Source: DAOMOD01 sp964526035 (GTDB taxonomy: Bacteria; Pseudomonadota; Gammaproteobacteria; Xanthomonadales; BPKI01). Taken from it: a stretch of 30,816 bases of DNA. The stretch lies in assembly GCA_964526035.1 (NCBI GenBank), contig CAZGKE010000024.1, positions 1 to 30,816 on the forward strand. The letters are read 5' to 3'. Position 1 is the stretch's first letter. Each line of letters opens with the position of its first letter. Under the pieces are notes generated by a model. The model had not been told where the DNA came from. It made no database searches and was given only the letters and a program-made list of their open reading frames with translations. Below are positions 4,986 through 12,539 of the stretch, in pieces. Made by a program: the position numbers and the translations under genes.

Positions 4986-7940
4986 TCACTCGTTCTTGCT
5001 GCCGCTGTCTTCTGACGACGAAGTGACTGCGGTCGCAGGCGCACGGATGTCCGGCTCGCGCTTTTCCTGCACCGCGGGCCCGACCTTGGGTGCCACCGGT
5101 GATTCCGGCGCACTGGCATGAGTCACCGCAGCCGGCGTTTCAGGCGCGGACGGGCGGGGATCCGGGCGCGGCTCACGCGCAGTGGGCGGCGACGCCTCCG
5201 CATGCGAAGTTTCGATGCGCCGTACGGGTTCCGGCGCTGCCGGTGACGGTGCCGCACGGCTTTCGGCGGCGGGCGCCGAGGCCTGTGGCGCGGGAGCGAC
5301 CGGAGTTGCCCGCTCAGGCGCTGCCTCGAACTGACGGGGCGGCGGACTGTCAGTTGCGCTGGCATTGACCGGGGGCGCAGCCGGCGTCGGCGCATCGGAG
5401 AACGTGGGTTCGGGTTTCTCGGCCCGCGCAGTGTCGCCGGCCTCCAGCGTGCGCGAATCGGATCCGCGCCCGCTCACGCTGCGCGGCATGTCCGAAGGGT
5501 CGGCTGTGGACAGTGCGGGCGTCGAAGACGCTTCGAAAACCGAGGAATCCCCCTCCGCAGAAGCAGCGGCACGCGCCGGCCGACGTCTCGGCGTGCGGTC
5601 GGAATCGCGATCCTGATCCCGGTTGTCGAGCGGCAAGGCTCCCTGAGTTCCCTGGACGCCACTGTCATTGTCGGTATTGCCGTCGTTGTCGCCGCCGCTG
5701 GTATGGGTGGCGTTACCTTCACCGGTTGTGCCTGCGGCATCTCCACCCTTGCGGCGCCGACGTCCGCCGCGACGGCCGCGGCGCCTCGAACGCGTGCCGG
5801 CTGCGTCCTTGTCGCCTCCCTGGTTGGCCTCGTCGGAGGATGGGGTGGCTGGCACCGGCGGCGCGACTTCGGATTTGGCCGGTGCCGTTGGCGCTGCAGG
5901 AGTGGGCGACTTCGTCTGTCGGCTCTCGGCTTCGTCCTTGGACCCTGCAGGCGATCGCGGTTGCTGGCCACCTGCGGTCGCGGCGGGCTGGGGCGCCTTG
6001 GCAGCGTCGCCGCGACGCCCCTGGCGCTTGCCGCCTTCGCCGCGAGCGCTTTCGCCGCGCGCAGATTTGTCGCGCTTGCGATCGCCGCGTTCGCCGCGTT
6101 CGCCACGGTCGCCGCGTTCACTGCGCTCACCGCGTTCACGACGTTTGCGCGGCGCGTCGCGATCGTCGCGGTCGCTGCGCGGACCTGCGGCACGCGCGCT
6201 TCTGGCGGGTGTCGGGCGTTGCTTCTCGGCGGGCGCGCTTTCAGGTGATGCAGCGAACAACGCCATGAAGCGCGCCCACCAGCCGCTGCGCTTCGGTGCA
6301 GTCGCGGAAGGCGTCTGCACCTCGGTGTCGACATCGCGTTGCGGTGCGGGACCGGCCGGTGAAATCCCGCTGACCAGCGGCTTCTCGCTTTCGCTCATGG
6401 CCTGCATGGGCCTGACCAGCGGTTCGGTCTCGGTCAGGCGCTCGTAACTCGGCGGGGCATCCGGCAGAAGCTCGTTGGCACGGATGCGCTCGATACGGAA
6501 ATGCGGCGTCTGCAGGTTGACGTCGGCTACTACCAGTACCGGCGCCTTGTTGCGCGCCTCGATCTCGACCAGCGCGTGGCGCTTCTCGTTGAGCAGGAAG
6601 TTGCTGATGTCGGTAGGGACCTGGAGCAGTACCTGCCCGGTGTTGTCCTTCATCGCCTGCTCTTCGACCAGGCGCAGGATCGAAAGCGACAGCGACTCCA
6701 CCGAACGGATGGTGCCGTGACCACTGCAGCGCGGACATACCACGTGGGTCGATTCACCCAGGGACGGACGCAGGCGTTGCCGCGACATTTCCAGCAGCCC
6801 GAAACGCGAGATGCGTGCGACCTGGACGCGCGCGCGGTCATGCCTCAAGGCATCACGCAGGCGGTCTTCCACGGCGCGCTGCGCGCGGGTCGACGACATG
6901 TCGATGAAGTCGATGACGATCAATCCACCGAGGTCGCGCAGACGCATCTGGCGGGCGATTTCATCAGCCGCCTCGAGGTTGGTGTTGAGCGCGGTTTCCT
7001 CGATGTCACTGCCCTTGGTGGCGCGCGCCGAGTTGATGTCGATCGCGGTCAGCGCTTCGGTATGGTCGATGACCACGGCACCGCCGGAGGGCAGACGCAC
7101 CTGACGCTCGTGCGCGGATTCGATCTGCGTTTCGATCTGGTAACGCGAGAACAGCGGTGTGCTGTCCTCATAGAGCTTGAGCTTGCGCAGGCTCTGCGGC
7201 ATCACCTGCTGCATGAACTCGCGCGCGTCATTGAAGATGTCCGGCTGGTCGATGAGGATCTCGCCGATGTCGGAGCGCAGGTAGTCGCGCAGGGCGCGGA
7301 TGATCAGCTTGGATTCCTGGTAGATCAGGAACGGCGCCGACCGGCTTTGCGCTGCGCTGTCAATGGCCTGCCAGAGTTGGGTGAGGTAATCGAGATCCCA
7401 CTGCAGCTCTTCGGCCTCGCGGCCGACGCCGGCGGTGCGCACGATCAGGCCGACATCGTCGGGCACGTTCAGCTCGTCGAGCGCATCCTTCAGGGCCTGG
7501 CGGTCCTCGCCCTCGATGCGCCGCGAGACGCCGCCGGCGCGCGGGTTGTCGGGCATCATCACCATGTAGCGTCCGGCCAGACTGATGAAGGTGGTCAGCG
7601 CCGCGCCCTTGGTGCCGCGCTCTTCCTTGTCCACCTGGACGACGATCTCGGTGCCTTCCCGCACCAGTTCCCGAATGCCGGCCTTGTCGGGATTCACGCC
7701 CGGCTGGAAGTACTTGCGCGAGATTTCCTTCAGCGGCAGGAAGCCGTGACGCTCGCCGCCGTACTCGACGAAGGCGGCTTCCAGGGAGGGCTCGACACGG
7801 GTGATGCGGCCCTTGTAGATGTTCGACTTCTTCTGCTCGCGCGAGGGCGTTTCGATGTCGATGTCGTAAAGGTGCTGGCCATCAACGATGGCGACGCGCA
7901 ACTCCTCCGGCTGAGTTGCGTTGATCAACATTCTCTTCAT
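4986..7940 (-). CDS. rne: Ribonuclease E
   Basis: A 984-residue endoribonuclease, core of the RNA degradosome and of rRNA/tRNA processing. The start MKRMLINATQPEELRVAIVDG matches the conserved enterobacterial N-terminus. The S1 domain spans about 35-120. In the DNase I-like subdomain the metal-binding aspartates are D301 (TAIDINSAR) and D344 (IVIDFIDM), each two residues off the E. coli numbers. The Zn-link is CPRC, C402 and C405. After about residue 510 comes a low-complexity scaffold: Arg-rich RNA-binding segments (ERGDRGERGERGDRKRDK, then RSRRRGRRGGRRRRKGG) and a long Pro/Ala/Ser/Glu tail. The degradosome partner sites there cannot be assigned by eye. It is divergent from rluC, as in many gammaproteobacteria. 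Confidence 0.97.
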   Translation of the reverse strand: MKRMLINATQPEELRVAIVDGQHLYDIDIETPSREQKKSNIYKGRITRVEPSLEAAFVEYGGERHGFLPLKEISRKYFQPGVNPDKAGIRELVREGTEIVVQVDKEERGTKGAALTTFISLAGRYMVMMPDNPRAGGVSRRIEGEDRQALKDALDELNVPDDVGLIVRTAGVGREAEELQWDLDYLTQLWQAIDSAAQSRSAPFLIYQESKLIIRALRDYLRSDIGEILIDQPDIFNDAREFMQQVMPQSLRKLKLYEDSTPLFSRYQIETQIESAHERQVRLPSGGAVVIDHTEALTAIDINSARATKGSDIEETALNTNLEAADEIARQMRLRDLGGLIVIDFIDMSSTRAQRAVEDRLRDALRHDRARVQVARISRFGLLEMSRQRLRPSLGESTHVVCPRCSGHGTIRSVESLSLSILRLVEEQAMKDNTGQVLLQVPTDISNFLLNEKRHALVEIEARNKAPVLVVADVNLQTPHFRIERIRANELLPDAPPSYERLTETEPLVRPMQAMSESEKPLVSGISPAGPAPQRDVDTEVQTPSATAPKRSGWWARFMALFAASPESAPAEKQRPTPARSARAAGPRSDRDDRDAPRKRRERGERSERGDRGERGERGDRKRDKSARGESARGEGGKRQGRRGDAAKAPQPAATAGGQQPRSPAGSKDEAESRQTKSPTPAAPTAPAKSEVAPPVPATPSSDEANQGGDKDAAGTRSRRRGRRGGRRRRKGGDAAGTTGEGNATHTSGGDNDGNTDNDSGVQGTQGALPLDNRDQDRDSDRTPRRRPARAAASAEGDSSVFEASSTPALSTADPSDMPRSVSGRGSDSRTLEAGDTARAEKPEPTFSDAPTPAAPPVNASATDSPPPRQFEAAPERATPVAPAPQASAPAAESRAAPSPAAPEPVRRIETSHAEASPPTAREPRPDPRPSAPETPAAVTHASAPESPVAPKVGPAVQEKREPDIRAPATAVTSSSEDSGSKNE
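6083..6136. repeat. 9-bp tandem repeat inside rne
   Basis: Six consecutive degenerate copies of a 9-bp unit (cgccgcgtt, cgccgcgtt, cgccacggt, cgccgcgtt, cactgcgct, caccgcgtt) encode, on the minus strand, the (G/S)-E/D-R triplets of the arginine-rich RNA-binding region of RNase E. The repeats stay in frame, so the copy number could change by slippage without destroying the protein. Confidence 0.8.
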
Positions 7941-8282
7941 TGGTCTTGTTTCCATATGGCGCTCGTACCGCTGGGCCAGGCGCGCGAAAGCGCGGTGTCT
8001 GGATCCTGCAGCGGGAGCGCCGATCAACAATCGGCCGGCCGGACCTCGCGGCGCCGGACGGGCTGTCCGTTTCCTCTGGGCCTTGTGCCCGCGGGAAACG
8101 GCTCCCAGCGAATCGGAAACCCGAACGCAAGACGCTCCGAGCCGTTACCATCTGTGCACGTTCGATGCTGCGCCTGATCAGGCGGCGCGGTGCGGCGAAG
8201 GTGAGATCGCGGCGCGGGGCGATCGCAAGAGCCCCTGTGACCGCGCCGATCTCGGCAGGAAAACCGATGTCCGGGCGGTTAC
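7941..8282. promoter_or_regulatory. rne leader and rne/rluC divergent intergenic region
   Basis: This 342-bp region without a gene separates divergent rne and rluC. In E. coli the comparable rne 5' untranslated region is about 360 nt and contains hairpins through which RNase E cleaves its own mRNA. Here a 14-nt inverted repeat (8097-8110 with 8133-8146, 12 of 14 pairs, AACGGCTC/GAGCCGTT outer arms) and the smaller palindrome GCCTGATCAGGC (8172-8183) could form leader structures. A GGAAAC about 13 nt before the rne ATG may be its ribosome-binding site. I could not pick a convincing promoter for either gene. Confidence 0.5.
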
Positions 8283-9284
8283 GTGAATCGCAGTCCAAAT
8301 AATAACAAGGGTTTAGGTGGTCCAGCAATCGTGATTTCCAAGTCGGACGAGAATCCGCGGGTGCGACTGGTCGAGGTTGACGAGGCTCGGGAGGGCCAGC
8401 GGGTCGACAATTTCCTTCTGGGTCAATGGAAAGGCGTGCCGCGGACCCACGTCTACCGCCTGCTCAGAACGGGTCAGGTACGCGTGAACGGACGCCGCGC
8501 CAAAGCCGACCAGCGACTGCAATCGGGGGACACGGTGCGTTTGCCGCCGGTGCGCCAGGGCGTCAGCGAAGTGCAGGGCACGCCATCGAAGGCGCAGCGC
8601 GATCACGTGGCGGCGGCCATTCTCGAGGAGGATCGTGACTTCCTGGTGCTCAACAAGCCGAGCGGCCTGGCCAGCCACGGCGGCAGCGGGATCGCCTTCG
8701 GCATCATCGAAACCCTGCGCGCGCTGCGGCCAGAGGCGAGCCTGGAACTGGTCCATCGCCTCGACCGCGATACCTCAGGCGTGCTGCTGCTGGCGCAGCG
8801 TCGTCCGGCGCTGCGTGCGGTGCAGGAGCTGATCCGCGAGGGGCGTGTGGAAAAGCGCTACCTGGCCCTGCTGATCGGAACGCCGCGCAAGCCGAAGTTC
8901 ACGGTCGACGTTCCGCTCAAGCGCGGCGAGGAGGGTGCCGCTTCACGGGTGGTGAGCGTGCATGCCGAGGGCAAGCCTTCGCTGAGCCGCTTCACGCTGG
9001 TCGAACACTATCGGGGCGCGAGCCTGTACGAAGTGTCGATCGAGACCGGCCGTACTCACCAGATCCGCGTGCACGCCGCGCATGCCGGGCATCCGGTGGC
9101 CGGCGACGACAAATACGGGGACTGGGATGCCAACAAGCTGTTGCGCGAACAGTCCGGCCTGAAGCGCCTGTTCCTGCACGCCAGCGCGCTGGCCTTTCCG
9201 TGGGGTGAGGACGGCGGCGAGCGGGTCTTCAGCGCCCCGCTTCCGGATGACCTGAAGGCGGTGCTGGACGCGCTGCCGCGCTGA
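8283..9284 (+). CDS. rluC: 23S rRNA pseudouridine synthase RluC
   Basis: A 333-residue enzyme of the RluA family, expected to make pseudouridines 955, 2504 and 2580 in 23S rRNA. An S4 RNA-binding domain lies at about 36-95 (QRVDNFLLGQWKGVPRTHVYRLLR, RVNGRRA). The catalytic motif is HRLDRDTSG at 158-166, with D161 as the nucleophile. RTHQIRVHAAHAGHPVAGDDKYG marks the conserved C-terminal region, which here follows the usual order. Two GTG starts are possible: 8283, and 8331 (VISKSDENP), the latter preceded by AGGTGG about 10 nt upstream. The extra 16 residues of the longer form are Asn/Gly-rich and may not be translated. Confidence 0.93.
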   Translation: MNRSPNNNKGLGGPAIVISKSDENPRVRLVEVDEAREGQRVDNFLLGQWKGVPRTHVYRLLRTGQVRVNGRRAKADQRLQSGDTVRLPPVRQGVSEVQGTPSKAQRDHVAAAILEEDRDFLVLNKPSGLASHGGSGIAFGIIETLRALRPEASLELVHRLDRDTSGVLLLAQRRPALRAVQELIREGRVEKRYLALLIGTPRKPKFTVDVPLKRGEEGAASRVVSVHAEGKPSLSRFTLVEHYRGASLYEVSIETGRTHQIRVHAAHAGHPVAGDDKYGDWDANKLLREQSGLKRLFLHASALAFPWGEDGGERVFSAPLPDDLKAVLDALPR

Positions 9285-9323
9285 GGGCGAATGTGTCCCC
9301 GACGGGGTGGCATCCCTGTGCGT

Positions 9324-9396
9324 GCAGGAGCCCACCCGTGGGCGAGGCGAGTCGCCCAGCGGGCCTCGCCCAGGTCGCCCACGGGTGGGCTCCTGC
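9324..9396. repeat. Inverted REP pair (BIME-like)
   Basis: Two 22-bp arms (9324-9345 and 9375-9396) are perfect inverted copies of each other, separated by 29 bp. Each begins GCAGGAGCCC or its complement and each carries its own small palindrome, CCCAC-CC-GTGGG. This head-to-head layout is that of a REP doublet. It sits between rluC and the convergent DUF457 gene and may act as a terminator or mRNA stabiliser for both. The same CCCACCCGTGGGCGA core occurs at 171-185. Confidence 0.8.
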
Positions 9397-9402
9397 GGAG
9401 GC

Positions 9403-10431
9403 TCAGTCCTGCGGGCGGGGAAACTCGGGGATACAGCTCCCGCGGATCTTGCAGGTGAAGCGCTGCCAGTCGCCGCGGCTGACGTCGCGCAGGGTCACGT
9501 AGGGAGCGTGCTGGTCGGGGCGCGTCGGGTCCACGCGGATACCCCAGATCGGCTGCGCCCGCCCCGGCAGCAAGGCGTAACGGAAGTCGCCGACGATCTC
9601 GCGGCTGCCCGGCACCCACATCAGCCAGTCATCCGAGAAGTGCGCGAAGCGCCCGATGTCGACGGCCAGTCGCGAGTCGCCGCGAAGCTGCGGCAGGTCG
9701 CGTGCCATGTCGAAGGTTTCCGCGCTGTCGATCTCGCCGACGCGGTCCGCACCGAACAGTCCCGGACGCAGCGCTACTGCATACATGCGGCCTTCACGCT
9801 GGTAAACCCCGCGCCACACCAGGAGATTGCCAAGCGTCGGTTTGGCGCCCCCGCGCTCGATGACGTGGCCGTGTGATTCGGCAACCCGCGCAAGCAGCGC
9901 GTCGGCGCGGTCGCGCTGCACGACGCCGAGCAACAGGTAGGCGAGTCCGATGACCAACGCCGCCTGACCGATTCGCGCCGAGCGCCATTTCAGTGCCGCC
10001 AGGACCAGCACCAGCAGCGGCAGCGTGAACAGCGGATCGATCACCGCAATGTTGTGCCAGGCGATGCGCGCATCAGAGAACGGCCACAGCAGATAGGTGC
10101 CGTAGCTGGTGCAGGAATCCAGCAGTCCGTGGGTGAGGTAGCCGAGCGTGGTGAACAGGTACAGGCGCAGGAACGGCAGTCGACCGCGCAGGAGCGGCCA
10201 CAGGATCAACGCGGCCACCAGTCCACCGATCGGCACGAATGCCAGCGCGTGGGTGAAGTGACGGTGGTACTCGAGAAACAGCAGCGGGTCGGCTTCGGAG
10301 CGGATGAGTACGTCGATGTCCGGAAGCAGCCCGGCGGCAAAGCCCGCAAGCGTCGCAATGCGGATCTCGCGTCGCTTCGATGTGCTTTGTGCGGCGATGG
10401 CGCCGACAACGCCTTGGGTGAGGGGGTCCAT
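9403..10431 (-). CDS. Membrane-bound metal-dependent hydrolase, DUF457/YdjM-like
   Basis: A 342-residue protein beginning MDPLTQGVVGAIAAQ. The family signature is the acidic and histidine cluster GLLPDIDVLI near residue 35-44, YHRHFTHALAFVPIGG near 55-70 and YLTHGLLDSCTSYGT near 97-111, which probably binds a metal. Four or five membrane segments fill residues 62-165. A soluble C-terminal half follows, ending with a cysteine-containing CKIRGSCIPEFPRPQD. The family is widespread, and proposed to act on membrane or cell-wall lipids, but the true substrate is unknown. No clear ribosome-binding site precedes the ATG. The upstream DNA is the heptad repeat at 10443-10614. Confidence 0.85.
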   Translation of the reverse strand: MDPLTQGVVGAIAAQSTSKRREIRIATLAGFAAGLLPDIDVLIRSEADPLLFLEYHRHFTHALAFVPIGGLVAALILWPLLRGRLPFLRLYLFTTLGYLTHGLLDSCTSYGTYLLWPFSDARIAWHNIAVIDPLFTLPLLVLVLAALKWRSARIGQAALVIGLAYLLLGVVQRDRADALLARVAESHGHVIERGGAKPTLGNLLVWRGVYQREGRMYAVALRPGLFGADRVGEIDSAETFDMARDLPQLRGDSRLAVDIGRFAHFSDDWLMWVPGSREIVGDFRYALLPGRAQPIWGIRVDPTRPDQHAPYVTLRDVSRGDWQRFTCKIRGSCIPEFPRPQD

Positions 10432-10442
10432 GTTGGGAGACA

Positions 10443-10614
10443 GTTTTCAGTTTTCGGTTTTCAGTTTTCAGACTTTGGGCGAGGGTATCCGAAGTGCGGA
10501 CGTGCCACTGGGTTGGTTCGAGCATGCCTCATTCGCCGCGGGTACGAGCAGGGCGCGCCGTTCGCCAGCCCCCATGCTCCCCCGTCTGAAAACTGAAAAC
10601 CGAAAACCGAAAAC
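10443..10614. repeat. Inverted pair of TTTTCAG/TTTTCGG heptad arrays
   Basis: The left arm (10443-10473) is four iterated heptads of GTTTTCA or GTTTTCG ending CAGAC. The right arm (10584-10614) is its reverse complement with one mismatch in 31. The 110 bp between has no recognisable gene. The arms are strikingly T/A-rich in a high-GC genome. The element occupies the gap between the divergent DUF457 and metallophosphoesterase genes, where promoters would be expected. It may be a non-autonomous mobile or dispersed repeat; no transposase is nearby. Confidence 0.75.
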
Positions 10615-10640
10615 CTGCCGGCGCGAGCCGGCGGTCTTTT
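10615..10640 (+). terminator. Intrinsic-terminator-like hairpin before the phosphoesterase gene
   Basis: An 8-bp stem (CTGCCGGC / GCCGGCGG with one T-G wobble) closed by a GCGA tetraloop is followed by TCTTTT at 10635-10640. It lies 14 bp before the ATG of the metallophosphoesterase gene, so it is either the end of the adjacent repeat element, a transcription block on read-through from the repeat, or an attenuator in the gene's own leader. Confidence 0.45.
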
Positions 10641-10654
10641 GCCATACTTCCAGC

Positions 10655-11576
10655 ATGAAGATGCAGATCATGTGGACGGGTTGGCTGCTCGCNNNNNNNN
10701 NNNNNNNNNNNNNNNNNNNNNNNNNNNNNNNNNNNNNNNNNNNNNNNNNNNNNNNNNNNNNNNNNNNNNNNNNNNNNNNNNNNNNNNNNNNNGGATCAGT
10801 TCGCCTTCATCGAAAACTGGCTTGCCCATGTACACCGCGAGCAGCAGATCGTGGTGGCGGGCCACATCCCGATGACCAACAGGGATGGACGTCAGACGTT
10901 TCGCGTTGCCGACCGCGAGCGGCTCTACGCACTGCTTGAAGGCCGTCCAGTGAGGGTCCTTGCCGGACACGCACACCAGCAGCGCATCGCCTGGCACGGC
11001 GAAGCCGAGGGCTGGCGCGGCGAGCAGATCATGGAGTGGACGGTAGGCGCGGCATCGGGAAGCTTCTGGAGCGGACTGCCGGACGCCGAAGGTATCCCGC
11101 TCGCGATCATGAGCGATGGGACGCCGCGTGGCTTCGGCGTGATCGATGTAGATGGCGCGCAGCTGATTCCCACCTGGCGTGCCTCCGGTCGTCCCCGCGA
11201 GGAGGTGATGCGCGTGCACGCGCCGCGAGTGCTGCGCCAGGGCAGCTACCCGAGCGCGCAATTGCAGGTGAATGTCTTTCTGGGAGAAGAGGGCACCCAG
11301 GTTCGCTACCGTGTTGGCGTTGGCGAATGGGTGACGATGCGCGCCGCGTCCGGACCCGATCCCGCGGTGCGTGCAATCAATGTGCGCCAGGACGAGGCGA
11401 CGACCTTGCCCTCAGGTGGACGGGTGCCGGACGCCGTGCCTTCGACCCATCTGTGGCGAGCCGCGCTGCCCACCGATCTGCCGGTGGGGGAGCATCAGGT
11501 GACGGTGGACGTCCTCGATCGCTGGGGCCGCAGCTGGCGCTCGGCGACCAGCTACCGGTTGGTCGAAGCACCGTGA
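10655..11576 (+). CDS. Calcineurin-like metallophosphoesterase, interrupted by assembly gap
   Basis: The start ATG at 10655 gives MKMQIMWTGWLLA, the beginning of a signal peptide, then 100 Ns (10693-10792). After the gap the frame (codons from 10794) continues with DQFAFIENWLAHV, QQIVVAGHIPMTN and VRVLAGHAHQQRI, the GH and GHxH motifs of the metallophosphoesterase fold. The C-terminal 130 residues form a beta-rich domain (SYPSAQLQVNVFLG, LPVGEHQVTVDVLDRWGR), as in the calcineurin-like phosphoesterase plus C-terminal domain architecture. The metal-binding N-terminal motifs must lie in the missing DNA. The two halves are in different frames across the Ns, which reflects the placeholder length, not a mutation. 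Its stop overlaps the next gene's start. It is probably periplasmic. Confidence 0.8.
10693..10792. other. Assembly gap (100 Ns)
   Basis: Exactly 100 unresolved bases, the usual placeholder for a gap of unknown size. It removes most of the N-terminal catalytic part of the metallophosphoesterase. Its true size is probably several hundred bases, because the family's N-terminal domain is far longer than 33 codons. Confidence 0.95.
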
Positions 11577-12493
11577 CTGCCTGGCGCACGCTCGACGGCA
11601 GACCGACTCGCATCATCGCGCATCGCGGTGCCTCCGGCTTGTTTCCCGAGCACAGCCGCCCGGCCTACGAGCGCGCCGTCGCCGATGGCGCCGATGTGCT
11701 GGAACCCGATCTGGTACCGAGCGGCGATGGTGTGCTGTTCACGCGTCACGACGCATGGCTGTCGCGCAGCACCGACGTCGATGCACATGCCGAGTACGCG
11801 GAGCGCCGCGCCGCAGGCATCGATGGCCGTGAGGACTGGTGGTCCGACCAGTTCAGCGCCGATGAACTGCGTGGCCTGCACGCGGTCCAGCCTTTTGCGC
11901 AGCGCGATCCTTCCCACAACGGCCGTCACCCGATTCTCGATTTCGAAGACGTGCTTGATCTGGCCGCCGCGGCCGGGCGCCCGGTCTATCCCGAGCTCAA
12001 GCACCCGAGCTGGTTTGCCGAGCGCGGTATCGATGTGGTCGAGCTGCTGGTTTCGGTACTTGATCGCCGCGGGATACGAGGTCTTGACGCGCCCGCATGG
12101 GTGCAGTGCTTCGAGTTCGAGGCACTTCGGCGGGTGAGCCGTGCGCTGGGTCTCAGGGTGTTTCCGTTGGCACGCTTCGACCTGGCCGCGCCACGCGCCG
12201 CGCTTGATCTCGTGGTTGAAGCCACCGCGGAGTTCGCCGCCGGAATCGCAGTCGACAAGCGCCTGCTGCTGCTTCCAGACGCAGCAGCCTGGGTCGATCG
12301 CCAGCACGACGCGGGTCGCGAAGTCCACGCATGGACGTTTCGCGATGACGTGCTGGCAGCGCAGTTTGCCCACCCTGAGGAAGAACTGGTGCTGGCCTTC
12401 GCGCTGGGCGTGGATGCGGTGTTCTGCGACTTTCCGGCGACCGGTGTGCGCGCTCGCAAGGCGTTCGATCATCGGCTGAGCGAACGCAGGTGA
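11573..12493 (+). CDS. Glycerophosphodiester phosphodiesterase, GlpQ-like
   Basis: A 306-residue GDPD TIM barrel. H17-R18-G19 in IIAHRGASG and H59 in FTRHDAWL are the expected acid/base histidines; E44 and D46 in VLEPDLV bind the metal; VYPELKHP supplies the second metal ligand, and HAWTFRDD and VDAVFCDFP close the barrel. It should cleave glycerophosphodiesters to glycerol-3-phosphate and an alcohol. The GTG start at 11573 overlaps the TGA of the phosphoesterase gene (GTGA), showing coupling. No signal peptide is seen with this start, unlike periplasmic GlpQ, so it may be cytoplasmic (UgpQ-like use). Confidence 0.92.
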   Translation: MTAWRTLDGRPTRIIAHRGASGLFPEHSRPAYERAVADGADVLEPDLVPSGDGVLFTRHDAWLSRSTDVDAHAEYAERRAAGIDGREDWWSDQFSADELRGLHAVQPFAQRDPSHNGRHPILDFEDVLDLAAAAGRPVYPELKHPSWFAERGIDVVELLVSVLDRRGIRGLDAPAWVQCFEFEALRRVSRALGLRVFPLARFDLAAPRAALDLVVEATAEFAAGIAVDKRLLLLPDAAAWVDRQHDAGREVHAWTFRDDVLAAQFAHPEEELVLAFALGVDAVFCDFPATGVRARKAFDHRLSERR

Positions 12494-12539
12494 CTATCGG
12501 CCGCTGCGGTGTGTACGCCGGCCCCGGTACTATTGCTTC

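Noticed and set aside
4214..5119. Antisense open frame over the response regulator and rne end
   Set aside because: It has no family match and crosses a strong hairpin and two real gene ends.
5474..6738. Long open frames on both strands inside rne, including Ala/Arg-rich ones
   Set aside because: They are other-frame shadows of the GC-rich, low-complexity RNase E tail; no domains or ribosome-binding sites.
6501..8177. A 558-codon open frame opposite the RNase E catalytic core
   Set aside because: It is antisense to a strongly conserved gene, His/Asp/Val-rich in the manner of complement translations, with no recognisable domain.
10441..10614. CRISPR-like array from the iterated heptads
   Set aside because: Units are 7 bp without spacers and the two blocks are inverted; no cas gene is near.
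10693..10792. Possible frameshift in the metallophosphoesterase
   Set aside because: The frame change occurs across exactly 100 Ns, a placeholder of unknown real length, so no frameshift can be claimed.
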